From Nonomuraea jiangxiensis (GTDB lineage: Bacteria; Actinomycetota; Actinomycetes; Streptosporangiales; Streptosporangiaceae), in contig NZ_FNDJ01000026.1 in the NCBI RefSeq assembly GCF_900099965.1, forward strand, positions 1 to 64,000: 64,000 nucleotides of DNA, given 5' to 3'. The notes under the pieces are model-generated. The model was not told the origin of the DNA. It was given only the letters and a program-made list of their open reading frames with translations, and did no database searches. This document shows, one piece after another, positions 42,330 through 50,917 of the stretch. Within the stretch, counting starts at the first letter, position 1, and every line of letters starts with the position of its first letter. A program made the translations under genes and the position numbers.

Positions 42330-43889
42330 CTAGAAAAGCTTGGGGGACCACGAAGCGGCAGCGGCGCGGTAGACGGTGTTCGTCTCGCCGTCGAAGTACG
42401 GCGACGAGATGTAGTCCACGCGACCGTTCTTGTCCTGGTCGTTGAAGGTGCTGGTGACACCGTTCACGTAACCGAGACGCTTGCCGTTGTTGTAGTTGAG
42501 CAGCCACGGACCACCGTCGGCGCCCTCAGTCATGGCGCACTTCAGCGCGACGTGCTCCTCGATCTTCTTCGCCGCGGAGCCGACGAGCTTGTCGGAGGTC
42601 GGGCCGTAGCACCACTTCGGCGTAACACCGGTGTAGGCCTTGTTGCCGTCGGGGTGGGGCAGCGCCGGGTAACCGAACACCCGCACCGTCTTCTTGGTGG
42701 GCTGGTTCCAGGAGAAGCCCTGACCACCGACGTTGTCGCCCAGACGACCCGCGTCCTTCACGGCGCCTTCGATGATGAAGAAGACGGTCTTGAAGTACTT
42801 GGTGTCCTTGCCGGGCTTGTACCACTGCTGCACGTAGAAGTGCGTGATGGTGGCGTTGCCCTGCCGGTCGAGCTTGATGGTGGCGGGAGCTTCCTTGGTC
42901 GGCGCCGGGAGCGGGTCGCCAGCCTTCCAGTCCGGCTTCTGCTTGAGGATGTAAGCAAGAGCCTGGTTGTAGGTCACGTTCTCGGTCTCAGGCGCACCGA
43001 ACTTGCGACCGTTGCCCTGGCCCGCCCTGGCGGCGTTGTACTCAGCCTCGGTGACCTCAACCTTGGTCACCTCGGCACCCGGGAAGTCCGGACCCGACGC
43101 CTCAGGCGCGGAGCCCTTGTCACGCCAGTAGTACTCGGCGGACTTGGGGTCGAGGCGGCCCTGGCGGTACTCCTCACGGCTGATCTCGACGTCCTTGGCG
43201 TCCTTGATGCCCTTGTAGGCATCGAACTCAGCCTTGGAGACCTTCTTGGCGGTGCCGCCACCGAGGTTGAGACCGTTGAAGACGGTGACGAACGCGTAGT
43301 CGCGGTCGAAGTCCTCGTAGACGTCGAAGTCGTAGTGGGTGAACGCCTGGTAACCCACGTAGATGCCCCAAGGCGCACGGCCCTGGTAGTAACCCGGGAC
43401 GAAGACCCACTTGTCCATGACGTCAGAGCCAGCCGCGGTGTCGTAGACACAGTGACCGGCCGTGGCGACCAGGTTGCGGTAGGTCGACTGGATCGAAGTG
43501 GCGGAGCACCACTTCTTCTCGCCCTTGCTGTTGACGAAGAACACCTTACCGATGGTCTTCGGCATGTTGACGTTCTGCACCTTGGCGGCGGTCTTCTTCT
43601 CTTCGCCGATCGGAGCGGTCGTGCCCGGCTTGGTGTCCGAGCTGTAACCACCCTTGCTCTGCAGCTGAGCGACGTCCGTCTTGGTCCAGATGTCGGAGGC
43701 GGTGGCGGCCTTCAGGGCCGCACCGTTGGTCGCCGACCAGAACTCGACGACTGCCTTGGCGGCAGCCGCGTCGTTCGCGAGCTTGTCCGAGGCATAGCCC
43801 GGGTCGGCCTGAGCGGTACCGGCCAGGCCGGCAGCCAGAAGACCAGTGGCCAGAACGGCGCCACCGGCCGGGAGGAGGATGCGCTTCAC
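42330..43889 (-). CDS. Secreted trypsin-like protein with Asp at the nucleophile position (array copy 2)
   Basis: The 519-residue product has a signal peptide (1-28, AQA/DP) and a trypsin fold: His146 (TAGHC), Asp197 (DRDYAFV), but GADGG with Asp458 where GDSGG is expected. Cys128/147 and Cys427/451 form the two expected disulfides. The region of about 215-378 is a Lys/Glu-rich insert absent from copies 4-6. It is very similar to copy 3, with the same length. The GTG start follows GGAGTTACCT. It may be a pseudoenzyme or use an unusual chemistry; the family name is sure, the function is not. Confidence 0.88.
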   Translation of the reverse strand: MKRILLPAGGAVLATGLLAAGLAGTAQADPGYASDKLANDAAAAKAVVEFWSATNGAALKAATASDIWTKTDVAQLQSKGGYSSDTKPGTTAPIGEEKKTAAKVQNVNMPKTIGKVFFVNSKGEKKWCSATSIQSTYRNLVATAGHCVYDTAAGSDVMDKWVFVPGYYQGRAPWGIYVGYQAFTHYDFDVYEDFDRDYAFVTVFNGLNLGGGTAKKVSKAEFDAYKGIKDAKDVEISREEYRQGRLDPKSAEYYWRDKGSAPEASGPDFPGAEVTKVEVTEAEYNAARAGQGNGRKFGAPETENVTYNQALAYILKQKPDWKAGDPLPAPTKEAPATIKLDRQGNATITHFYVQQWYKPGKDTKYFKTVFFIIEGAVKDAGRLGDNVGGQGFSWNQPTKKTVRVFGYPALPHPDGNKAYTGVTPKWCYGPTSDKLVGSAAKKIEEHVALKCAMTEGADGGPWLLNYNNGKRLGYVNGVTSTFNDQDKNGRVDYISSPYFDGETNTVYRAAAASWSPKLF

Positions 43890-44248
43890 AGGTAACTCCT
43901 TGCGCTGTCGTGGAACGCCTCTTGCGTCCCATGCGTCAGTAAAGGGATGACATGGAACATACAGGTTCGATCTTGAACCGGCATAGCCGCTTTGAAAGGA
44001 AATGGGGCGACTAGCGGGGCGTTACCGTTCTGTGATGTTTAAGAGGCTGTGACGCAGGAGTCGGGGGAGACTCGCCTCGTCCCCGTTTGCCCAGATCAGG
44101 ATAAAGGTGCGATAAGCCGGGCTTGGGTGGCTGGAGGTTTGGTCAAGATCCGGTCGCCTGAGAGGGTGTGACGCAGATCACATACGGTTCGTGGCACCGC
44201 TCGGGCGCGGCGTGCGTCCAAGGGCGCTTCACATTTCGGACAGAAAGC
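43890..44248. other. Promoter and leader region of array copy 2
   Basis: No gene is supported here. The leader element TCAGTAAAGGGA (plus-strand reading, 43936-43947), about 47 nt before the GTG, and the following GGAACATA (43954-43961) recur upstream of copy 3. An inverted repeat GGTTC-N6-GAACC (43964-43979, plus strand) adjoins it. The remainder (43985-44220) shows nothing recognisable. Confidence 0.55.
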
Positions 44249-44281
44249 CCGAAGGGCCCGGCTGGATGCCGGGCCCTTCGG
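44249..44281 (-). terminator. Terminator downstream of array copy 3
   Basis: CCGAAGGGCCCGGC (44249-44262) pairs perfectly with GCCGGGCCCTTCGG (44268-44281) around TGGAT. Read on the minus strand the stem is followed by GGGCTTTCTG. It is about 45 nt beyond the stop and homologous to the hairpin after copy 2. Confidence 0.85.
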
Positions 44282-44325
44282 ATGGAACGGTTACTCGAAC
44301 GGCTTGTGGCCGCTCGTAGCCTCTA

Positions 44326-45885
44326 CTAGAGGATCTTGCCGGAGTACGTGGCAGCAGCGGCCTTGTAGACCGTGTTCGTCTCGCCGTCGAAGTACGGCGA
44401 CGAGATGTAGTCCACGCGACCGTTCTTGTCCTGGTCGTTGAAGGTGCTGGTGACACCGTTCACGTAGCCGAGACGCTTGCTGTTGCTGTAGTTGTACAGC
44501 CACGGACCACCGTCGGCGCCCTCGGTCATGGCGCACTTGATGGCGAGGTGCTCCTCGATCTTCTTCGCGGCAGAACCGACGAGCTTGTCGGAGGTCTTGC
44601 CGTAGCACCACTTCGGCGTGACGCCGGTGTAGGCCTTGTTGCCGTCGGGGTGCGGCGCGGCCGGGTAACCGAACACGCGCACGTACTTGCCGGTCGGCTG
44701 GTTCCAGGCGAAGCCCTGACCACCAACGTTGTCACCCAGGGCGCCCGCGTCCTTCACGGCGCCATCGATGATGAAGAAGACGGTCTTGTAGTACTTCGCG
44801 TCGGAACCGGGCTTGACCCACGACTGCACGTAGAAGTGAGTGATCGTGGAGTTGCCCCGCTGGTCAAGCTTGACGGTCGCGGGAGCCTGCGCGGTCGGCT
44901 TCGGGAACGCCTGGCCCGGCTTCCAGTTCGAGTCCTGCTTCTGGAGGTAGGCGATGGCGTCGTTGTAGGTCACGTTCTCGGTGACGGGCTCACCGAACTT
45001 GCGACCCGTGCCCTTGCCGGCCTTGGCGGCCCGCCACTGAGCCTCGGTGACCTCGACCTTCTCCACCTCGGCACCGGGGAAGTCGGGGCCGGCCGCCTCA
45101 GCGTCCTCACCCTTCTTGCGCCAGTAGCTGTCGGCGGTCTTGGGGTCGAGGCGGCCCTTGCGGAACTCCTCGCGGCTGACCTCGACGTCCTTGGCGTCCT
45201 TGATGCCCTTGTAGGCGTCGAACTCGGCCTTGGAGACCTGCTTGGCCTCGCCGCCGCCGAGGGTGACACCGTTGTACACGGTGACGAACGCGTAGTCGCG
45301 GTCGAAGTCCTCGTAGACGTCGAAGTCGTAGTGGGTGAACGCCTGCTTACCCACGTAGATGCCCCAGGGCGCGCGGCCCTGGTAGTAACCGGGGACGAAG
45401 ACCCACTTGTCCATGAGGTCGGAGTTGGTCGCCGTGTCGTAGACGCAGTGACCAGCGGTCGCGACCAGGTTGCGGTGGGTCGACTGGATCGAAGTGGCGG
45501 AGCACCACTTCTTCTCGCCCTTGCTGTTGACGAAGAACACCTTGCCGATGGTCTTCGGCATGTTGACGTTCTGGACCTTGGCGGTGCTCTTGGTCTCTTC
45601 GCCGATCGGAGCGGTGCTGCCCGGCTTGGTGTCCGAGCTGTAGCCGCCCTTGCTCTGCATCTGAGCGACGTCCGTCTTGGTCCAGATGTCGGACTGGGTG
45701 GCGGCCTTCAGGGCCGCACCGTTGGTCGCCGACCAGAAGTTGACGATCGCCTTGGCGGTGGCAGCGTCCTTCGCCAGCTGCTTGGTGGCGTAGACGCTGT
45801 CAGCCTGAGCGGTGCCAGCCAGGCCGGCAGCCAGAAGACCGGTGGCGAGCAGGGCGCCACTGGCCGGGATGAGGATGCGCTTCAA
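44326..45885 (-). CDS. Secreted trypsin-like protein with Asp at the nucleophile position (array copy 3)
   Basis: The 519-residue paralogue of copy 2 is close to it along its whole length. It has a signal peptide (1-28), His146, Asp197 and GADGG with Asp458, plus the same insert. The TTG at 45885 is the likely start: it aligns with the starts of copies 2 and 4 and has AAGGAGCAGTTCCC upstream. The frame is open to 45930. The high identity to copy 2 points to a recent duplication or gene conversion. Confidence 0.88.
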   Translation of the reverse strand: MKRILIPASGALLATGLLAAGLAGTAQADSVYATKQLAKDAATAKAIVNFWSATNGAALKAATQSDIWTKTDVAQMQSKGGYSSDTKPGSTAPIGEETKSTAKVQNVNMPKTIGKVFFVNSKGEKKWCSATSIQSTHRNLVATAGHCVYDTATNSDLMDKWVFVPGYYQGRAPWGIYVGKQAFTHYDFDVYEDFDRDYAFVTVYNGVTLGGGEAKQVSKAEFDAYKGIKDAKDVEVSREEFRKGRLDPKTADSYWRKKGEDAEAAGPDFPGAEVEKVEVTEAQWRAAKAGKGTGRKFGEPVTENVTYNDAIAYLQKQDSNWKPGQAFPKPTAQAPATVKLDQRGNSTITHFYVQSWVKPGSDAKYYKTVFFIIDGAVKDAGALGDNVGGQGFAWNQPTGKYVRVFGYPAAPHPDGNKAYTGVTPKWCYGKTSDKLVGSAAKKIEEHLAIKCAMTEGADGGPWLYNYSNSKRLGYVNGVTSTFNDQDKNGRVDYISSPYFDGETNTVYKAAAATYSGKIL

Positions 45886-45909
45886 GGGAACTGCTCCTTG
45901 CTCTGTCGT

Positions 45910-45928
45910 GGGACGCATCGTGCGTCCC
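45910..45928 (-). promoter_or_regulatory. Hairpin in the 5' leader of array copy 3
   Basis: GGGACGCA-TCG-TGCGTCCC is a perfect 8-bp hairpin 25-43 nt upstream of the TTG start. Copy 2 has a related but imperfect sequence at the same place. It is followed upstream by the shared TCAGTAAAGGGA element (45934-45945). A regulatory role is inferred. Confidence 0.5.
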
Positions 45929-46294
45929 ATGCGTCAGTAAAGGGATGGCAAGGAACATAGCGTGAGGATCTCTGCAGGTGGAACCCGATCTAAGTGATCT
46001 GGTCGACACCCTTACCGCCGTTACCTTTCCGTTATCAGTCAAGAGCCGACGCCCACAGTGAGCGGAAGGTCACGTTTTCGCAGCGCATGGCGAGGTTGTT
46101 GTTCTTGGGACGTAAGTGCCGTTAGTGGTTGGATGCGGAGCGTAGTCGGCTTATCGTGACTCAGATCACAGGAACCGGATCGAAGGCTGCTCCGTCTAAT
46201 TCCGGTTGATCTCACAGGAGATCTTCAGATTGAGGGCTCTGACGTTCAGTTTTCTCAGAATGGCCGTGGATCTGGAGCCCCATCGGAGCGGCCG

Positions 46295-46666
46295 TCAGCC
46301 TCGGCGGGGGTGGGTGTTCCGGGGTCGGGGCGTCGTGACCCTGGGTGTGCCTCTGCTCGACGACCGCGGCCAGCCAGGCGCGGGAGTGGGCGGCGTGGAG
46401 GCGGGCGGCGCCGGGGAGGCTTGGAGCGCGGTCAGCAGGCGCTCCCAGGTGCCGTCGGCGGCCCAGCGGCGGTGGCGCCGGTATATGGAGACCCAGCAGC
46501 CGAACCGGTGCGGGAGATGGCGCCAGCGCGCTCCGGTGCGGGCCTGGTAGAGCGCTCCGTTGATGGCCGTACGGGGGTCCTCGCGCCGGCGCCCGCGCTC
46601 GCGGGCCGGGGGAAGCAGCGGAGCGAGCCGTTCCCACTCGGCGTTCGTCAGGTCGCCACGATGCAT
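46295..46666 (-). pseudogene. IS5-family transposase remnant (N-terminal fragment)
   Basis: The reading frame starts MHRGDLTNAEWERLAPLLPP and continues with ARWRHLPHRFGCWVSIYRRH and WAADGTWERLL, which is the DUF4096 N-terminal domain of IS5-type transposases. After about 80 residues similarity ends in Pro/Arg-rich filler, and no catalytic DDE domain follows in any frame. No terminal inverted repeats or target duplication were recognised. The flanks 45960-46290 and 46670-46744 hold no other gene. Confidence 0.8.
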
Positions 46667-46744
46667 GCGCTAATCGTGACAACGCAAATACTCTGTGTCA
46701 GGGGAACCAATAAAGATCTCCCCATCGACCCCCGAAGGGGAGGG

Positions 46745-47911
46745 CTACCGGTACAGCTCGCCGTCCGGGCCGACGATCTTGTCGGTCCACACGTTCTTGG
46801 CGGCGTCGTACACGGCCTCGGTCTCGCCGTCGAAGTACGGGGAGGTGATGTAGTCGACGCGGTCGTTCCCGTCCTGGTCGGCGAACGTGCTGGTGGTGCC
46901 GTTCACGTAACCGAGGCGCTTGGAATTGTCGTAGTTCAGCAGCCAGGGGCCGCCGTCGAAACCGGGGGTCACGGCGCACTTGAGGCCGAGATGATCCTCG
47001 ATCTTCAGCCACGAGGCGCCGAGGGCCTTGGCGGTGGTCCTGCCGTGGCACTGCTTCGGCGTCACGCCGCCGTACGGCCTGTCGCCGTCGGGGTGCCGGG
47101 CCGCCGGGTAGCCGAAGGCGCGTACGGTCCTGCCTGCGGGCTGGTTCCAGGCGAAGCCCTGGCCTCCGACGTTGTCGCCGAGGCGGCCCGCGTCCTTGGA
47201 CAGCAGGAGGTAGTACCGGCCGCCCCACGCGCGCTTGGGACCGGTGAAGCCCTGGTAGTCGCGGCGGTTCACCTGCTTGGCGGCGTTGAGGTGGATGCCG
47301 TTGTAGACGGTGACGAAGGCGTAGTCGCGGTCGTGGTCCTCGTACGCCTCGAAGTCGTAGTGGGTGAAGGCCTGCTCGCCCACGTAGATGCCCCAGGGCG
47401 CGCGGCCCTGGTAGTAGCCGGGGACGAAGACCCACTTGTCCATGACGGCCCGGTCGGCGGCCGTGTCGTACACGCAGTGACCGGCGGTGGAGACCAGGTT
47501 GCGGTAGTTCGACTGGATGGAGGTGCCCGAGCACCAGCGGAACCTGCCGGAGCCGTCGACGAAGAAGACCTTGCCGACGGTCTTGGGGAGGTTCACGTTC
47601 TGGGCCGCGATGGCGGCGGGCCTGGAGTCGCTGATCGGGGCCGTGGTGCCTGGTTTGCCGTCAGGGTCGTGGCCGCCCTTGGAGACGACCTTCCTGATCT
47701 GCCCGGCGTTCCACGTGTACGGGGTCGCGGAGCGCAGGGCGGCCCCGTTCGACGCCAGCCAGAAGGAGGCCACCGAGACCGCGTCGGCCGTGTCGCGGGC
47801 CATGGAGTCCTGGGAGATGTCGCCGAAGGCCCGCGAGGTGCCGCTGAGACCGGCGGTGAGCAGGCCGGTGGCCACGACGGCGACACCGGCGGGAAGGAGG
47901 ATTCGCTGCAA
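46745..47911 (-). CDS. Secreted trypsin-like protein with Asp at the nucleophile position (array copy 4)
   Basis: The 388-residue protein has a signal peptide (1-28) and His145 (TAGHC), Asp196 (DRDYAFV) and GFDGG with Asp319. It lacks the large insert of copies 1-3: only about 27 residues separate the corresponding points. The TTG start (47911) follows CAGGAGTCACC. The leader has TCAGCAAAGGGA (47961-47972), one base different from copies 2 and 3. It is thus an intermediate form between the long and the intact copies. Confidence 0.87.
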   Translation of the reverse strand: MQRILLPAGVAVVATGLLTAGLSGTSRAFGDISQDSMARDTADAVSVASFWLASNGAALRSATPYTWNAGQIRKVVSKGGHDPDGKPGTTAPISDSRPAAIAAQNVNLPKTVGKVFFVDGSGRFRWCSGTSIQSNYRNLVSTAGHCVYDTAADRAVMDKWVFVPGYYQGRAPWGIYVGEQAFTHYDFEAYEDHDRDYAFVTVYNGIHLNAAKQVNRRDYQGFTGPKRAWGGRYYLLLSKDAGRLGDNVGGQGFAWNQPAGRTVRAFGYPAARHPDGDRPYGGVTPKQCHGRTTAKALGASWLKIEDHLGLKCAVTPGFDGGPWLLNYDNSKRLGYVNGTTSTFADQDGNDRVDYITSPYFDGETEAVYDAAKNVWTDKIVGPDGELYR

Positions 47912-48109
47912 GGTGACTCCTGGTTACCCTGGCGTGAGGCGCCTCGCGCACCTCCAGAACTCAGCAAAGGGACAGCCCGGAACTTACAACGTGAGATCAG
48001 CAGGCGCGTATGCGCCGGAGATCCGGCCGGCCGCCGCGGGGCTCGCCGTGACGGTCCCGAGATCGGGATTTCCCCTGATCGTCCCTGGCGGCAGGGAGAG
48101 TGTTATGAC

Positions 48110-49201
48110 TTACGTCACTTTCGACGGCGTCGTCTGGGTGGCGGCGCGCTGGTAGACGTCTCCGGTGGCCGTGTCGAAGTACGGTGACGACACCGCGTCG
48201 TACCAGTTCTTGGCGTCCCTGTCCCAGGTCAGGCTGTTGACGCCGGTCAGGTTGCCGAGCATGCGGTTCTGGTCGAAACCGGTCAGCCAGGGGCCGCCGC
48301 TCGCGCCGGGGCTGAAGTCGCAGCGCCGCAGCTGCACGCCCTTCTGCAGGTCGAGATTGGGGGCCTGGGTCCAGCGGGTGACGGTGCCCGTGCACGACCG
48401 CAGCGTCTTGCCGTCGAACGGCCGGGAGCTGTCCGGCTGCGCGCCCGCCGGGTAGCCGAACGCGACGGCCTGGTACGTGGGCTGCCTGTTGTTCAGCTCC
48501 AGCCCCAGCCCGCCCACGTTGTCCTGGAGTCGGCCGACGTCCTTCATGACCCAGCTGCCGTTCTTGGGCGTCCAGACGAAGCCCCGGTGCACGGTCACGA
48601 AGGCGTAGTCGTAGTCGTAGTCGCCCTTGCCCGTCCAGTCCTCGTGCATGCTGATCGTGGAGCCCACGTAGATGCCGAAGGGCGTCTGGCCGTTGGGCAG
48701 GGGGTTGGGGACGAAGACCCAGTTCTCGGCGGCCTTGGCCTGGCGCGGGTCGTACACGCAATGTCCGGCCGTGGCGACCACGCTGCGGTTGGGGGCCGCG
48801 ACGGAGCTGGCGGAGCACCAGTACTCCTTGCCCCCGAGCGTGAAGAAGACCTTGCCCATGGTGTTGGCCATCGTGCCCGTGCCCGTGCTCGGCATGGCCG
48901 GCGTCGGCAGGTGCGGGTTGCCCGTCCGCTTGCCCGCGGGGACGGGGCCGCCCGGCACGGTGGCGCCGGACGTGGGGGCGGCCTGCGCGCCGGGCGTGGC
49001 CGGGATGTAGCTGTCGCTGCGCTGGAGCCGGTCGGGCCGCCAGTATTCGGCGACCCGCTGCACGTCGGACACGGTTTTGGCCAGCGGCACGGCGTAGACC
49101 CTGCTGGTGGGGGCGGCGTTCGCGATCCCCGTGAGGGCAGCCTGCACCAGCAGCGCGGCGCTCAGCGCAGCCGCCACCAGGTGCCTGGCCCGGGGGATCA
49201 T
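48110..49201 (-). CDS. Secreted trypsin-like serine protease, complete triad (array copy 5)
   Basis: The 363-residue protein has a signal peptide (about 1-28, ANA/AP) and a Pro/Thr-rich segment (about 65-110). The intact triad is His147 (TAGHC), Asp198 (YDYAFVTV) and Ser301 (GASGGP). It is divergent from copies 1-4 in sequence but shares WCSASS, NWVFVPN, FGIYVGS, GRLQDNVGGLGLELN and SSPYFDT. It is probably an active V8/trypsin-like exported endopeptidase. ATG start. Confidence 0.9.
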   Translation of the reverse strand: MIPRARHLVAAALSAALLVQAALTGIANAAPTSRVYAVPLAKTVSDVQRVAEYWRPDRLQRSDSYIPATPGAQAAPTSGATVPGGPVPAGKRTGNPHLPTPAMPSTGTGTMANTMGKVFFTLGGKEYWCSASSVAAPNRSVVATAGHCVYDPRQAKAAENWVFVPNPLPNGQTPFGIYVGSTISMHEDWTGKGDYDYDYAFVTVHRGFVWTPKNGSWVMKDVGRLQDNVGGLGLELNNRQPTYQAVAFGYPAGAQPDSSRPFDGKTLRSCTGTVTRWTQAPNLDLQKGVQLRRCDFSPGASGGPWLTGFDQNRMLGNLTGVNSLTWDRDAKNWYDAVSSPYFDTATGDVYQRAATQTTPSKVT

Positions 49202-49527
49202 GAAATGCCTTTCTTTGGGGTCGTAAGGGTGGATTTTTCCAGATGGACGGACTCTATTGCAGCCAGGATAGAGATTCGTTACCTGATCTAGGGTGTACCG
49301 AGCACTATAAGGATGCTGTCAGACAGTCTCCACACAAACCCCGAAATGATCATTAATCGGTTACATCTTCCCAGGTCAGCGGGGGTGTGCCGAGCGAGCC
49401 GAGCGCACGGAATTTCCCCGCTTTCGGCGTCACATTCGCGACCGCCGCAGTGGCGCACGCCACCCTCATAAGCGTTCGCAAGACCCCGGATCCCATGCGG
49501 GAGCCGGGGCCTTGGGGCGCCAACTCG
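49202..49527. other. Intergenic region between array copies 5 and 6
   Basis: The A+T-richer part (about 49215-49370) is the likely promoter region of copy 5. The hairpin CCCCGG-A-TCCC / GGGA-G-CCGGGG (49484-49509) is a probable terminator for copy 6. No gene is supported. Confidence 0.5.
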
Positions 49528-50634
49528 TCACGGCATGTTGCCGGTCCACCGGTTGGCGGCGGTCTTGTAGACCTTGTAGGTGTCGGTGTTGAAGTACGGC
49601 GACGAGATGTGGTCGTAGCGGTCGTTGCCGTCGGTGTCCCACGCCACACTGTTGACGCCGACCAGGTAGCCGGTGCGTGACGCGCTCCTGTAGCCGTAGA
49701 GCAACGGGCCGCCGCTCGCGCCGGCCGTGAAGGAGCATCTGACGCCGACGTGCTGCTGCAGGTCGTACCTGCGGGTCTCGGGCATCGGCTTGGTCCTGCC
49801 GTAGCAGAACTTCATCGTGCGGCCGGTGAACGGTTTGTCGCCGTCGGGGTGCCTGCCCGCCGGGTAGCCGAACGCGAACACGTCCAGCTTCGTGCTCCGG
49901 TTCCACGTGAAGCCCTGGCCGCCGACGTTGTCGCCCAGCCGGCCGGCGTTGGTGACCTGCCACCGCCACCTGCCGTCGGCCTTCTCCCAGCCGACCTTGA
50001 TGCCGTTGTAGACGTTGACGAACGCGTAGTCGAAGTCGTAGTCCTCCTTCACCACGAAATCGTCATGCGCGTTGAACGTCTTGGCGGCGTAAATGCCGTA
50101 GGGGGCCCTGCCGTCCCAGGCGCCCTTGCCGTCCCAGTACGACGGAATGAAGATCCAGTTGTCGTAGAAGGTGTTCTTCCTGGTGTCGTAGACGCAGTGG
50201 GCGGAGGTCGCCACGAGATTGCGGTACGTGCCCTGCACGGAGCTCGCCGAGCAGTAACGCCAGTTTCTCGGGTCGCGCGGGTCGGCCCTGGGCAGCGTGA
50301 AGAACACGCGGCCGACCGTGTTCGGCAGGTTGACCTGCTTGCTCCTCTTGGCGCTCGCCTTCTCCCGGCCGGTCGGCGGCACGGATCCGGGCGGGCCGTC
50401 GGGGGTGCCGGCGCTGCCCTTGACGCCCTTGGAGGAGAGATCGAGGCTGTCGTCGTAGTTGGTGGCCTGCCGGACGCGGTCCGGAGTCCAGAACTGGATC
50501 GCCTGCTCGGCGGGGGTGGCCGAATCCTCCGACACGACGTCGGGGGGTGCGGTCGCGCTCGCGGCGGGGTGGCCGGCCAGTGCGGCCACCAGCCCGGCGA
50601 GCGGGACCATGATGCGCCCTGCTCGGGGTTGCAT
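49528..50634 (-). CDS. Secreted trypsin-like serine protease, complete triad (array copy 6)
   Basis: The 368-residue protein has a signal peptide (about 1-27) and His146 (TSAHC), Asp202 (DFDYAFV) and Ser307 (GASGGP). The 'QAT...KGSAGTPDGPPGSVPPTG' region corresponds to the KPGTTAPI region of copies 2-4. The ATG at 50634 is chosen from the GAGAGGAGCCCC ribosome site and the signal sequence; the frame stays open to 51135 without features. It is the first gene of the array in transcription order. The 283 nt before the next gene hold only its promoter. Confidence 0.9.
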   Translation of the reverse strand: MQPRAGRIMVPLAGLVAALAGHPAASATAPPDVVSEDSATPAEQAIQFWTPDRVRQATNYDDSLDLSSKGVKGSAGTPDGPPGSVPPTGREKASAKRSKQVNLPNTVGRVFFTLPRADPRDPRNWRYCSASSVQGTYRNLVATSAHCVYDTRKNTFYDNWIFIPSYWDGKGAWDGRAPYGIYAAKTFNAHDDFVVKEDYDFDYAFVNVYNGIKVGWEKADGRWRWQVTNAGRLGDNVGGQGFTWNRSTKLDVFAFGYPAGRHPDGDKPFTGRTMKFCYGRTKPMPETRRYDLQQHVGVRCSFTAGASGGPLLYGYRSASRTGYLVGVNSVAWDTDGNDRYDHISSPYFNTDTYKVYKTAANRWTGNMP

Positions 50635-50917
50635 GGGGCTCCTCTCTGCTTTCGGCGGCCCAGCGCGGGGTGCTGCGCCCCGATGGGCCAGGAAAACGTG
50701 CGAAACGCTAATGAAAGGCCCCGCCGGGCGACCAGGAAGCGACGGTAAAAAGCATGGGACGGTTCCGTCCCGGCCACGGGACATGGAATGCGCATGTATT
50801 CCGAGGGGGCATCCCCGCAGGTGGCGACGGTGGTAAATCTCGTTTGTCACAGCGGTAACGCTGATTATCAAAGGCCACTTCTCATTGACCGAATGTTGTT
50901 CTGGTTGAATGGGGGCC

